Source: Synaphobranchus kaupii
Lineage: Eukaryota > Chordata > Actinopteri > Anguilliformes > Synaphobranchidae
Reading direction: 5' to 3'
Length of the DNA: 64,000 nt
Assembly (NCBI GenBank): GCA_029718625.1
Contig: CM056379.1
Coordinates: forward strand, 69,744,670 to 69,808,669
Part shown: piece after piece, positions 1-10,031 of the stretch
Position numbering within the stretch: position 1 is the stretch's first letter
How the letters are laid out: every line of letters starts with the position of its first letter
Position numbers and translations under genes: made by a program
The notes under the pieces: generated by a model
The model's input: the letters and a program-made list of their open reading frames with translations, nothing else
Told to the model about the DNA's origin: nothing
Database searches by the model: none

Positions 1-869
1 TAAACAGAGGTCAGACATAGTCTGGTACTTGCTCCCACCAAAAGATTTACTGCACGTAAATTTGCACAGTACCAGAAAAAATATAACATTTGTCAGGCAG
101 AGAAAATAAAGTTTAAACACAAAGGAAGAATTTCGAGCTCTCTGTCACTTTCCCCAGTAGCTTATATAGCTTCCCCTTTATAGCTAGCACAAGTCATACA
201 GTAGCTTAATAAATAATGATTTTACTATAGGCAACACAATCACGTCTGTTAACCTTGACATTTTGTAACAACTTTACTGATCAAACGTTGCAAGACCAAC
301 ATTATCAATTATACAGGCAAGATAAATGATGGTCAGTTTCACCGTTCATGGCCATTTAAGTAAGTGTTTATAACTTTATTTCCTTATGCAATATTAATAT
401 TCAAATTATATCAGAATGTTCAATACATACATTTAAGAAAAGTCACAAAGGGATAGCTATGTGGATTCCATGACAGCAGATTTATTGAATTGTTATTTTA
501 ACAACATTATAGGCTACTGTAGCTACCTTGCAAAAGGCACGTTTGCAAAATTATGTTAGCTAGATAATCTACTGACATACACACCATAGGTCTATCATGT
601 AGGCTACAATAACCCATTAAAAACAAGTACGGTAATCCATTTAAAAATATGACTAAAACTTTATAAACATTCATTTGTAATTCATTGTCAAGGGGAAATG
701 ACAGAATCCAGGCATATGTGTTTCTTTTAGCCAGAATGCATGTGTGTTTGCGTATATGTATGCATCTCTCTCTCTAGATTTAATTATCTTATGGTTCATA
801 AATGTATATGCATTGTCATTATCAGTTACTCATAACAAACACAGTACAAAAGGAAATGATATTTGAACA
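1..869. other. AT-rich non-coding DNA
   Basis: No reading frame of coding character, no RNA gene and no repeat boundary that I can support. The DNA is AT-rich with short runs such as (TC)n near 765. Confidence 0.6.
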
Positions 870-1965
870 AAAAACATTTTCAACGTACAAAAATGCCAAG
901 CTACTCACACATACAAAGAACTGTCTATAATAAAACTAGCAAAATCTAGGCCTGCCATTAAAATTATTAATATCAAAATTAGGCCAAGCTACAACAAACA
1001 ATATTGGCTATCTTACCTCGCACAAATTAAACAAGCTCTATTCCAAAGCAATGATCCCCAATGTTTCCTCAATTATTTCATGCAACTTGGCCCTGTGCTT
1101 TTTCATCTTACCATCTGAAAGATGGTCTTTCAAACTTTGTGTCACATCAAAGTGTCAACTAACTAAAAATTATTAATGGAAGAAGACATCATTTAAATGA
1201 ACGTTGAAGCAGCTGAGGAAAAATTGCACTCCAGAAAGGATATCTTTATACTTGGTTGTCAAGTACAAAATGTTTTTAACATTGCAACTAGATAGATAGA
1301 TAAATAGATAGCTAGATAGACAGCCTACTTTATTATCCCCATGGAGATATTTTTCTAGCAGCATATAACATTCACATTTGCAAACAGACATTTATACCAA
1401 GAAACATTCATCTACACTAGAGAAAAGGGGGATGAATAAATATATACAGATAAAATCTACCATGTTTGTGGGTCAGATAAAGTTTAGTCAAATAAGTAGT
1501 GAAATAGTATCATTTATTTTAAAATGTAAAACAAATTTTAACAATAATAATATAATGCATTTTACTCATGATGTCATTTTCATACACCCAAAGCACTGGA
1601 TGCAGTCAATTGCTAAAGATATAGTGTAGTCATTTGTACATTTTTTAAGTGTAACAGCTGAATTGTGATTTACAGTATAAATCAATTTGACACTTTCACG
1701 ACACAAAGTTTGAAAGACCATCTTTCAGATGGTAAGATGAAAAAGCACAGGGCCAAGTTGCATGAAATAATTGAGGAAACATTGGGTAGTTTTGGAAAAG
1801 AGCTTGTTTAATTTGTGTGAGCTAAAATAGCCAATATTGTTTGTTGTAACTTGGCCTCATTTTGATATCAATAGGCCAACATTTATTGGCAGGCCTCGAT
1901 TTTGCTAGTTTTATTATAGACGGTGCTCTGTATGCGTAACTTGGCATTTTTGTATGTTGATAACG
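870..1965. repeat. Long imperfect inverted repeat (foldback)
   Basis: The segment 870-1158 reappears as its reverse complement at about 1686-1965. For example, the text around 'ggcctgccatt' at 950 and 'ggcaggcctcg' at 1890 lie at matching places, and the arm tips around 1150 and 1690 match closely. Arms are about 280 bp with scattered mismatches, and the spacer is about 530 bp. No transposase frame lies inside, so this is probably a non-autonomous foldback or MITE-like DNA element. I could not find a convincing target duplication. Confidence 0.75.
1289..1347. repeat. (GATA)n-like run with LINE-tail-like sequence
   Basis: An impure GATA/TAGA run at 1289-1320 is followed by 'ctttattatccccatgg', which resembles the 3' end of common fish LINE/SINE repeats. 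It lies in the spacer of the surrounding inverted repeat, so it may be a later small insertion. Confidence 0.4.
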
Positions 1966-2777
1966 TTTTCTGTTGAGTTTTATGTTATAGGTTACTTCCA
2001 GCCCCACACAACTATAAGCACTAATCAATCTTTAATCTCCCTGTCAACCCATATATTATGAATAAAAATAAAACAAATACCTATATAATTGAAATGCATG
2101 TGTCCAAGTGTTAGTTTTAGACTTGAACAGAAGTGTAAACTTTTTAAATCACATTCAGAACACTAGACTTTAACACAATATACAAAGTCTAATTATTTAA
2201 GCTTTCAAACAAATGCACAGTGGTCATAAAAATATGAAAGTTAATATTTTCCCATTGATGGAATTGACTGAAACAGCTAGAAATTGTAGTACCGGCATGC
2301 ACATTTATTAGAAATTACCTCTTTGGTTTAGATGCAGCTGTCTTTACAGATCACCAACATAACTTAATGCAATATTACGGCGCTTGCCAAAAATGACACA
2401 TCGTAGGTGCAGCTATTACCAGACGATATCCAGACCATAACTTTAAAGAAAGGGTATACAACAGCCAACGTGTCTTTCCACACAGTCATGGTGGCGCAGC
2501 AGTAAATACGAGTGTTAATATAAAACTAATAGCCTATAGCCTATCAAAGTTTGAATCTCGGCAAGCTCTTCAATAAAAAAAATTATGAAAATAAATAAAA
2601 GCAAGTAGCCTACTCCACGATGTGTGTTGGCTACTCTTGAGCCTGTCACAAGGGATGTCAGGCAAAGTTTATTTGTTTATTACTTTTTAACAAGCACTGT
2701 TGGCTTTAAGTTGTATTATTAACGGTGAAACAACATGCGACTGGTAACGTGGCTCAAGAAATGATGTATTGATGTCA
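1966..2777. other. AT-rich non-coding DNA
   Basis: No coding frame or repeat boundary recognised, except a possible tRNA-derived SINE head near 2485. Confidence 0.5.
2485..2570 (+). repeat. Possible tRNA-derived SINE head
   Basis: Positions 2492-2502 read TGGCGCAGCAG, a fair A-box. Positions 2549-2559 read GTTTGAATCTC, close to a B-box, and the two are spaced slightly wider than in a tRNA. An A-rich stretch follows at 2574-2600. No second copy is in the window, so this may be a degenerate SINE fragment or chance. Confidence 0.3.
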
Positions 2778-4030
2778 TGGTTTGAAAGCGGGCAAATCCC
2801 GTGCCCTACTCCGAACCAGGTTTCTTTTTACAGAATCCACCACTCCCATAGTACACCAGGCAGTTGTAAAAGGCAAAAATTATATTTTATTGGGTACACA
2901 AAAGTTGGGTTCATAAAAAGTTGGTCACAAAACACAATCTGGCAGAGCAATGCCTGTTTTTGGGTCTCTTATTCTCCCCCACTCTCTCTCTCCAATCCTG
3001 CCGGACGCAGCCGACCCCTCCCACAGGTAAGCGTGACTCCCCACACCACACACAATACACACTGTCACTCACCCCACACACACTGTGCTTGTTTCACGCT
3101 TTGTTAGGCTACTGTAGGAAAAAGGGTACGCGTACACGCACTCGTGATCACCCCTTCGATAGCCCACCTTGGGGGCTGCCGGCCACCTGGCCACACAATA
3201 CTTCCGGGCCCACACACAGACACAGTGGTATTCTCACTCACACAATAACATAAGCTAGCATTCCACGCCACAAACAGGTAACATTAAACACGAAGAAATA
3301 AGGGTTGTGGAGTCCTACCCACACTGCAATCCTGGGAAGACTACCACAATTTAAGAAATATAAAAAAACAAAAATAAACACAAGCCGTCCGGCCAAAATA
3401 ATCCACACACACAAACACAGAACAGGACAGCTTGTTGTCGTCTTTGGTGGTTTCCAACAAGAATTCAGACTGTCCACCCCTCGGGCGAATCATGGGACAC
3501 AGGTCTTCACTGCACACCATCGCCCTCGTCACACTCGCCGGGTTAGGCGCGGGACACCGACTCTGGCAGGGGAGACAAAAGACACACCTGCTGCTGCTCA
3601 GTTCCCTGGTTGCCCGGTCTGAGACCCACGCACACACTGCCGCTTGTTTGTACATCACGCACACATTCCTTACGGACTGGGGAAGTTAATTCCCCCAGCA
3701 ACAGCTCATCACCAGATTCCCCTGGTACACCGGCTCCAACACCCCAATCAGCTCTGCTCTCCGCCGTCGTTGTTAGCCGTCTGTTCCAGGTATGGCACCG
3801 CTGATTAGTTTGTTCTTCTTTCCACAGTCTCTGGCCGCTCCAGCTCGTGCCCGCTGTTTGCCGCACTCAGGTAAGTTCCGCTGTACAAAAACACACTGAC
3901 TACTGTTGGGTAAGTGAGGATTAGGTAAAATGTGTATTTTCTGAATCCAGCGGTTCCAACAGTCAATGCCCTTGTTAAAACATTCAGCACTCTGAATACT
4001 GAACACAAGCGATATTGCGTGCTAGAATCC
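2778..4030 (-). repeat. LTR-like repeat, copy 1 (probable solo LTR)
   Basis: Positions 2778-about 3130 are nearly identical to 36273-36611, which borders a decayed gypsy element on the minus strand. Read on the minus strand the repeat ends in ..CA and has AATAAA near 2885, as expected for the R/U5 end of an LTR. The GC-rich, CA-rich text continues to about 4030 without a clear end, so the upper boundary is inferred from composition only. No gag or pol is attached here, which suggests a solo LTR. Small frames inside are not convincing genes. Confidence 0.5.
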
Positions 4031-4460
4031 CTCACTTAACCTACATTCAAAATAAGTTTTACGTTATTTAATTTAATAATTATAAAAAATGACAATCATC
4101 AATTAAATCGCCGAATTCTTTGATAGGTAAGTCGAACAGTAACCTGGTGGATCAACCACCAACCAATTAGAATAATGACTGGGAATCATACATTCACGAA
4201 GGAATGTAGGCTGACTACTTATAATTCACAAAAGTGAAGGCATTAAACCAGACATTAATTAGGAAATACCAGTAAAGAGAGAGATAAGCCAAGAATTGTC
4301 AATATTATTTACCCTCCAGCTGAACAGGAACAAAAGGAAATGCACGAGGAACCAAAAAGGATGACTTCTTCACCAAAAAAACTCCAAACTGACCAACTTC
4401 TTTTTCTGCGGTACACTCATAAAATACCTCCACAGGAAGACCATCCCTGTCCTGATTGGG
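4031..4460. other. Unassigned non-coding stretch
   Basis: AT-rich sequence between the LTR-like repeat and the TTAA element. I see no gene or repeat in it. Confidence 0.5.
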
Positions 4461-5335
4461 TTACCCCTATTTACTTTGGCCCTTTTGAGGCAATGTTCTC
4501 CTGGTTTCTACTAGTTTTATTTAAATGTCAGTATCTAAAAAAATATTCCCTGCAAAATCCATGGTTTTAAGTTTGAACTGAAGAAGAAGCTGTATCATTC
4601 AGAAATTTGCTACAGAATACATTTATTTCAGAATAGTCACATACAGTATATATATAATAACCATAACATACGTCGCCTAATGTATTTAAATACATTTAAA
4701 AAAGAACGTACGAAAGCGCGTGCGTATTCACACAAGTACAGCAACGAATTTCAGCGCTCAGTGCGAGGGGAGGTCACTGCGGAAATGTCGACTGTATGGG
4801 ACTTTGGCGAAATATAAAAAGATAAACTCTTCAGGGTTCATGAGAAAACAGCTGTAGCTGAATATACTGGTAAGTACTTGGTTTCTTAAACATATTTATA
4901 CGAGAGATTTTGGAGCAAAAAATGAGGTGTCTTCTAAACCGAAAGTGGATCAGGTACTGTATATAGTACAGTAAGCAAGGGAAAACGGCGAATACTCATT
5001 TGTACAACGTTTTAAAAAAATATTATTGTTTCTATACGTCAACATGATTTTCTTAGCGTGTATAAACGGTGCATTTGATGCATTTTACAGTCTGTGGCTG
5101 TAGCCAGAGGAGGGTGCGTGAGTGCTGTGGGCTACTAATAGCACCCTCCTAATTTATTGCACGGCAGTGTAACTGGAGAAGCTGCGGTTTTCGCAAGAAG
5201 CTACCCTTTAAAAAAATACTGCGTCAACATTTTCGGGGTTTTCTTAAAGCTGTAGTTTATAATTTCAGATGAACATGATACTGTAATTGAGACGGATACG
5301 TCTCAAACCACTAGGGGTGAAGCTTATAGAGTTAA
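4461..5335 (+). mobile_element. piggyBac-like TTAA element, copy 1 (non-autonomous)
   Basis: This 875-bp unit is repeated in inverse orientation, at the same length, at 50718-51592. That copy is flanked by TTAA on both sides; here the left site reads TTAC and the right TTAA. The termini are imperfect inverted repeats (left CCCTATTTACTTTGGCCC, right end complementary to CTCTATAAGCTTCACCCC). There is no transposase frame. A perfect splice-donor-like GTAAGT lies at 4870-4875, perhaps a relic of the parent element's first exon. Assignment to the piggyBac group rests on TTAA target use only. Confidence 0.7.
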
Positions 5336-5339
5336 GGTA

Positions 5340-5460
5340 TGGGGGACGGGGGGGAGAGGGGTCATTTATGACAAAGACTGGCTTATCTTTGATGTTGGGG
5401 GGGTGAGAGTGAGAGAGAGACAGAGAGCGACAGAGATAGAGAGAAGGGGGGGAATATTAG
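5340..5460. repeat. Purine-rich low-complexity tract
   Basis: G-runs and GA-repeats (for example 'gagagagaca' near 5415) fill the gap between the TTAA element and the probable LTR. Confidence 0.6.
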
Positions 5461-5464
5461 ATAT

Positions 5465-5791
5465 CCTACACTACGCACTCACAAACAAATAAAACTTAAC
5501 CGAATTACCAGAAAAGAAAAGAATCACTGCCAACACACAAGAGCCCAGAGGCAATCCGCCCTCTTATGCTCGTCCCTCCATCAGATCTCTCTTGTCTATC
5601 CCAGGTGCACTCATTATATAACCCCAGGGAACCCAGCCCCCGCGTTCCCATATAATCACCCAATTTCCAAATGAGAACCATTCCCTCATCTACTCCTTCA
5701 TTATCTCAATCATTCAATCCGGTTTCGCAATTACCTCATCAATTACAGCAGGAACCCCATACACTCCCTCTCTCACTGAACATGTTACATT
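5465..5791 (-). repeat. Probable gypsy 3' LTR (minus)
   Basis: On the minus strand a pol-like C-terminus stops, then a purine run (GGGGGGAAAAAA, around 5796-5807) precedes TGTAACATG. This is the usual order of polypurine tract and LTR start. A TATA-like stretch (tatataa) occurs around 5616. The lower end is not defined because no second LTR copy is in the window. Confidence 0.45.
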
Positions 5792-5811
5792 TTTTTCCCC
5801 CCTATAACGTT

Positions 5812-6235
5812 AGTTGTCCCGACTAACATTCCGCAAAGTACCGGGGCGGGGGCCGTCCCCTTGTCTCACGGTTGGAGCATCGAAGGTACTGGCCTGCCGG
5901 CTCAACAGGGGGCACAACAATATCTACCTCCTCCGCCGGTTGCTCTACGGGGGTGTCAGGCACTGGCTCAGGACCCAGGGCCGCAGGCACCAGCTCCGGT
6001 TTTCTTCATGGCGCCGGGACATATGGCTATACCTCCTCCTCCCGGAGGACCACTGGTCGTCGCACTGGTGCTTCACCCCATCCTCCCACCGGGCACAGTC
6101 GCAGATGGTTTTGGTGAATGGTCCTCACGGGTCCGCCACCCTCTGGCTGGATCTCGAACACAGGGGACCCCGGACGCAACTGCTGGACAACGATGTAAGG
6201 CCAGGGTTGCTATAAAGTTCCCCTCCCAGGAGTAA
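5812..6235 (-). pseudogene. Ty3/gypsy pol C-terminal remnant
   Basis: Minus-strand reading gives a proline/valine-rich tail like those that follow the integrase of fish gypsy elements, ending just before a polypurine tract. Frames shift several times (pieces at 6073-6285 and below), so it is a relic without catalytic motifs. The other gypsy on this strand (32-36 kb) lacks its C-terminus, but nothing here proves they were one element. Confidence 0.4.
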
Positions 6236-6429
6236 TCTATGGCTGCATAGCTATGAAGACAGAGTTTGAGAAACCATCCAGTCATGAGAGGGAAAACAAT
6301 CTACCCACCTATCAAGAGCCAACCCAGGAGGATGGGGTCACAGCTGTTGACAGGTGACAGTAAGGAAAGGATGCCACCCCACATTACTCTATGGCTAAAG
6401 GCTTCTCTGGTCCTGTCTCCGGCCTACAA

Positions 6430-7440
6430 CTTGTTATAACCCTAATCATAAAGGTGCATTTTTAAACTAGACTTAAATATTGAGACTGTGTCTGATTCCC
6501 TCAGAAATTTTGGCAGGGTGTTCCACAGTAGTGGCACTCTGTAGGAGAAAGCTCTACCACCCGTCAAGTTTTTAGATATTCTAGAGACTACTAAGTAGCC
6601 TTCTTCTTGGGAACGCAGTGATCTTTTCGGCTTAAATGGTAAAAGCAGATTACATATATACACTGGCGCAAGTCCATTTAAAGCTTTAAATGTCAGAAGC
6701 AAAACCTTGAAGTCTATCCTATACTTAAAATGAGAGCGGCTGCACTCAACTGGAGATTATTTAGCAAGGATTTAGGGCAGCCAGATAGCAGGGCATTACA
6801 GTAATCTAGCCTAGACGTAACAAAAGCATGGATCAATTTCTCTGCATCCCCTTCTGATAGGAAGTGCCTAATTTTAGCTATGTTCCTTAACTGAAAGAAA
6901 GCTAATGAGCGTCGCAAATGTTTTAACGTGCGCAGAGCAAGTTCTGTCAGGAAACTCTTATCATAGCTGACCATGGTCGGCTAGCAATCAAGAATCCCAT
7001 ACTCAACCAATCACATGCACACACCTCTAATGGTTTTTAAGCCAAGAATCAGTTCTCTCTGTACCGCTTGAATGCTGATGTGCTGCTCTTTGTTTGCTTA
7101 TGGCTTGTGTCAAAAGAAATTTGCTGTCACCCACCACCAGCCCAGCTTCCACTTGTTGTTTGGGTCTGCTTTAGTATGGGGGGTTTCTGGTCATCTCCTG
7201 TTTAGCAGGGGGAGATGCCCGTGCTCCAGAGCAGATCCATTCACCACCAAACTAAAATAATTATGCAGCACATTCATTCATTAAACATGTCATTTAATAT
7301 GCGAGTTGTCCTGACCGAACTCTAGATATGTTTTTTATGCGCGCGCTAAAGGTTAGATCTGGGTCTATAGTAGCACCTAGGTCTTTCACAGCTGAATTTG
7401 GAACAACTAAACAACTGTGATGGAAATTCTCCATTTCCTT
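6430..7440 (-). pseudogene. L2-type LINE, C-terminal part of copy A
   Basis: Minus-strand frames encode the end of an L2/Maui reverse transcriptase ORF. They include 'KDLGATIDPDLTF' (about 7400-7350), 'RLDYCNALLSG' (about 6800) and the C-terminal block 'GRAFSYRVPLLWNTLPKF' (about 6560-6505). A foreign stretch of about 300 bp (roughly 6990-7300) and a frameshift break it. The preceding part of the same reading frame lies at 26367-27036. So this LINE was split by the retrovirus insertion between the two positions. No intact RT remains. Confidence 0.8.
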
Positions 7441-7509
7441 TCTACACCCAGAAGTGAGGTTTAATCATACCAATATGATTCCACAGCAGAGACAGATTTA
7501 AACACAATG
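7441..7509 (-). repeat. Distal piece of the ERV 3' LTR
   Basis: This short stretch separates the L2 frame (ending near 7440) from the sushi-type element and shares the target repeat CAATG with 14854-14858. On the minus strand the AATAAA at 14866-14871 would be followed by this segment, as R/U5 follows a poly(A) signal. Its identity is inferred from position. Confidence 0.45.
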
Positions 7510-7765
7510 TGTAACGTTCCGTTCCCTTCCTGTCCGTTTTCCGTGTTTTCCCTTTTTCCCTCCGTGTCATGTTGGATTCCTTTGTCCGTGTTTTCCCTGC
7601 TGCTGCAGTCTGGGCGTCTTCCTCTGTCTTGTTCGTTTGATTATCACTTTTGTTTCCGCCTATCGCTCTCCCCACTCGTTGCATGCATTCCTCACCTTTG
7701 TGTTTAGCAATCACTCCCAGTTATTTTCCACACCTGTTTCTCATTCACTCTTTCATTCCCTGCAC

Positions 7766-7773
7766 TATTTAAA
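7766..7773 (+). promoter_or_regulatory. TATA box of the 5' LTR
   Basis: TATTTAAA precedes the inferred transcription start by about 25-30 bp and is repeated exactly in the 3' LTR (13613-13620). Confidence 0.65.
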
Positions 7774-8387
7774 CCCCTGTCTGGTTGCTAGTCGGCGCCA
7801 GTTCGTTAACTAACCTTCCTAGTTAATGTCATGTCACGTTTCTGGTCCGGTGTTCTACTGTTCGCTTTGTGAACCTGCTTACCTGTTCTGCGGTTTGGTA
7901 GCTATCCTCCCGTAACATTCGCTGTTGCATGCTACTTAACTTGTCTCCCTTCAAATCTCCAGACGCCGTGGTTCCAGCCTCCCTGTAGCAGTGTTCGTTT
8001 TTCCCTTTATGTTGCATGAGTGTGTTGCGGTACTCCCACCTCCAGCTCGGGTCTAGATCCGCTGCCAAGTCCTGCCTGGCTAACTCACTCTGTCGTTCCT
8101 GTCCGGCCGTAGCTACCTCCTGTACTTCGGTTACGGTTCCAGGATCCCTGGAGTACAGCCGGCTCCGACGAGACCTACCCGAGCTACGCCTCACCTCCCA
8201 GCCCCGTCGGGTTTTCGCCAGCTACAACCCTGGCTGTCGTCTAAACCTCCATTAAGACCTCCCGGTCGAAACCCTGTCTGCAGTACCCTGCTACTAACCT
8301 CTGCTTTCTATCCTTGATTCAAGTTGACCGTCCGGTCCAGTTCCTGTGTCAGTCCCGGAGAGAGATTCTCCGCCCAAGTAAAGTCCA

Positions 8388-8849
8388 GTTTCGGCTTGGA
8401 ACAATCGCGCCGTTCCAGTACCTGTAACTGAGTGATTCACCCGGTCCAGTTCCAGTCCAGTCCCGGTGGATAGCCCACCATTCCGTGAGAGTCCAGTTCC
8501 GGCTTGGGACGTATTCCGTTCCAGCACCCGTTTCCTGAGTGGACCTCCCGGTCCAGTTCCAGTCCAGTTCCAGTCCAGTTCCTGTCCAGTGCCGGTGTGT
8601 TGTACACCTCCAGTAAAGTCCAGTTCCGGCTTGGAACATGTTCCGTGCCGGCTCCCGTTTTCCTGAGTGGACCTCCCGGTCCAGTTCCGGTCCAGACCCG
8701 GTGCTTACGCCTCCACCTACCCTATCCAGTTCCGGCTTGGAACAGTAGGGCACTTCCTGCACCCAGTCCGGCTTGGACTTCCAGTCCTGCACCCCTTCGG
8801 TTCCGGCTTGGAACCTACCGTGATTTAAAGTCCAGCTCCGGCTTGGAGC
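8388..8849 (+). promoter_or_regulatory. Array of seven covarying hairpins in LTR R region
   Basis: Seven 15-nt units of the form 5-bp stem, GGCTT loop, 5-bp stem lie at 8388-8402, 8496-8510, 8623-8637, 8729-8743, 8765-8779, 8800-8814 and 8835-8849. The consensus is GTTCC-GGCTT-GGAAC. Unit 5 is AGTCC/GGACT and unit 7 is GCTCC/GGAGC: both stem sides changed together. Units 1 and 2 carry single changes that leave G-U pairs. A second small hairpin, GGACC-TCCC-GGTCC, occurs at 8541-8554 and 8669-8682, with a variant at 8326-8337. All lie between TATA and AATAAA, so they would be in both UTRs of the element's RNA. Role unknown; packaging, dimerisation, export or protein binding are possible. Confidence 0.75.
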
Positions 8850-8932
8850 AGTCCGTATAGGACTTAATTTATGTTCTATGTATATATATTGTTTTGACTT
8901 TCCTGTACAGCTTTGGGACTACCCCAACGCTT

Positions 8933-8938
8933 AATAAA
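8933..8938 (+). terminator. Poly(A) signal of the LTR
   Basis: AATAAA about 70 bp before the LTR end; the same hexamer is at 14780-14785 in the 3' LTR, where it would end the element's transcript. Confidence 0.7.
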
Positions 8939-9025
8939 TATCCCCTTTTCTTGAATCTGCCTCCTGGTCGTTGCACTTGGGTTCGTCCCGTATCAGGATC
9001 GTAACAGAACGAACTGGCCAAAAGC

Positions 9026-10009
9026 ATGGACCCAGCCGACCTGGAACAGATTCGCCACGCCTTCTCCTGCCAAACTGCGGTCAGCGACCAACAGGGCCGT
9101 CGTTTGGATGATGTTTTGGAAGTACTAAGGGGCATCACGGAGCAGGTAGCTCAACTTTCGCTTCACCAGCCGCTACCGCGGATTCCTGTGGGCCCAATTC
9201 CTCCCGCTCCTGAACCACCTCCGGAGGCTCCGGCTCCCACTTCAAGCCGGGAGCCCCGAGTTCAACACCCCGAGTTATATCGCGGGGGGTTGGGGAGATG
9301 TCGTGAATTTTTAATGAAGTGTGACATAGTGTTCCGTATGCAGCCCACCTCCTTCGCCTCTGACTCCTGTAAGATCGCGTTCATCATGAGCAGCTTGGGA
9401 GGAAGTGCCCTGGAGTGGGCTACATCCATCTGGGACAGCCAGGCTCCGTTGTGCAGCAACTTTGCAGCCTTTACCGCTGAGATGCGGCGCGTGTTTGATC
9501 ACCCTACCTGCGGGCGAGACGCTACCCAACGTCTGCTCCAAGTTCGTCAAGGCAATCGCAGCGTCGCAGAGATGGCCATTCAGTTCCGCACCCTCGCCGC
9601 GGAGTCCGGATGGAATGACACCTCCCTTCAGGGGGCTTTCCGCCAAGCTCTTAGCGAGGAACTCAAGGACCAGCTTGCTACTCGGGAAGAGTCCAACTCC
9701 CTCAATAGTCTCATTAGCCTCGCCATTGCTATAGATAATCGTCTCCGTATCCGGGCCCGTGAGCGGGGAGGAAGCTCCGGGCGTCATCTACCCTCCGACA
9801 CTCCTAACGTACGCCAACACACCTCAGTCACTGGATCTAGGGCATCGACTGGTGTCTCCGAGGAGGAGCCTATGCAACTGGGCAGAGTTTCGGTCGACCC
9901 CGAGGAGCGCCAACGCCGTCTTCGCACTAGGTCCTGTTTTTACTGCGGCAAGCCTGGCCATCAGATCGCCTCCTGTTCTATACGCCCAAAAGAATGGGCT
10001 CGCCAGTAA
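9026..10009 (+). CDS. gag: Gag of the sushi-type element
   Basis: A 327-residue protein opening with MDPADLEQ 20 bp after the 5' LTR. The N-terminal third has a short coiled-coil-like stretch then a proline-rich linker (about 55-80). The middle is a capsid-like domain of the gypsy/RTL type (about 85-230). The C-terminus holds a CCHC zinc knuckle, CFYCGKPGHQIASC (residues 304-317), for RNA binding. The frame is intact, as expected for a young copy. Its last codons overlap the protease frame, with a slippery heptamer just before the stop. It should form the capsid that packages the element RNA. A decayed relative with the same start is at 41711. Confidence 0.92.
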   Translation: MDPADLEQIRHAFSCQTAVSDQQGRRLDDVLEVLRGITEQVAQLSLHQPLPRIPVGPIPPAPEPPPEAPAPTSSREPRVQHPELYRGGLGRCREFLMKCDIVFRMQPTSFASDSCKIAFIMSSLGGSALEWATSIWDSQAPLCSNFAAFTAEMRRVFDHPTCGRDATQRLLQVRQGNRSVAEMAIQFRTLAAESGWNDTSLQGAFRQALSEELKDQLATREESNSLNSLISLAIAIDNRLRIRARERGGSSGRHLPSDTPNVRQHTSVTGSRASTGVSEEEPMQLGRVSVDPEERQRRLRTRSCFYCGKPGHQIASCSIRPKEWARQ

Positions 10010-10031
10010 AACTGGGCGTACTGACGAGCCC
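9985..10031 (+). promoter_or_regulatory. -1 programmed ribosomal frameshift signal
   Basis: CCCAAAA at 9985-9991 is in the gag frame as C CCA AAA, the canonical X XXY YYZ pattern. Slipping back one base enters exactly the protease frame. After a 4-nt spacer, 9996-10002 (GGGCTCG) pairs perfectly with 10025-10031 (CGAGCCC). Stacked inside, 10003-10006 (CCAG) pairs with 10012-10015 (CTGG) around loop TAAAA, which contains the gag stop TAA. This would set the gag to gag-pol ratio, as in retroviruses and the related PEG10 gene. Confidence 0.82.

Larger units (their letters stand above)
7510..9006 (+). repeat. 5' LTR of the sushi-type element
   Basis: U3 runs from 7510 to about 7795. A TATA box (TATTTAAA, 7766-7773) sets the likely transcript start near 7795. 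A poly(A) signal AATAAA lies at 8933-8938, so the R region is unusually long, about 1.15 kb. R contains an array of small hairpins (8326-8849). Long minus-strand frames rich in repeated W/T/G residues here are by-products of the repeat array, not genes. Confidence 0.9.

Noticed and set aside
3305..3866. Several overlapping 60-110 codon frames on both strands
   Set aside because: CA-rich, GC-rich repeat sequence open in many frames, with no domain and no conservation of frame with the second copy.
3828..3870. Exon-like block flanked by CCACAG and GTAAGT inside the LTR-like repeat
   Set aside because: Only 43 nt, antisense to the inferred LTR direction, with no neighbouring coding exon; likely chance.
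8349..8792. Long minus-strand frames rich in Trp, Thr and Gly in the sushi LTR
   Set aside because: They arise from the regularly repeated GTCCAGTTCC/hairpin units, occur identically in both LTRs and match no protein family.
8388..8849. Resemblance of the hairpin array to a CRISPR-like repeat array
   Set aside because: Spacing is irregular, the units are 15 nt, and the context is an LTR of a eukaryotic retrotransposon.
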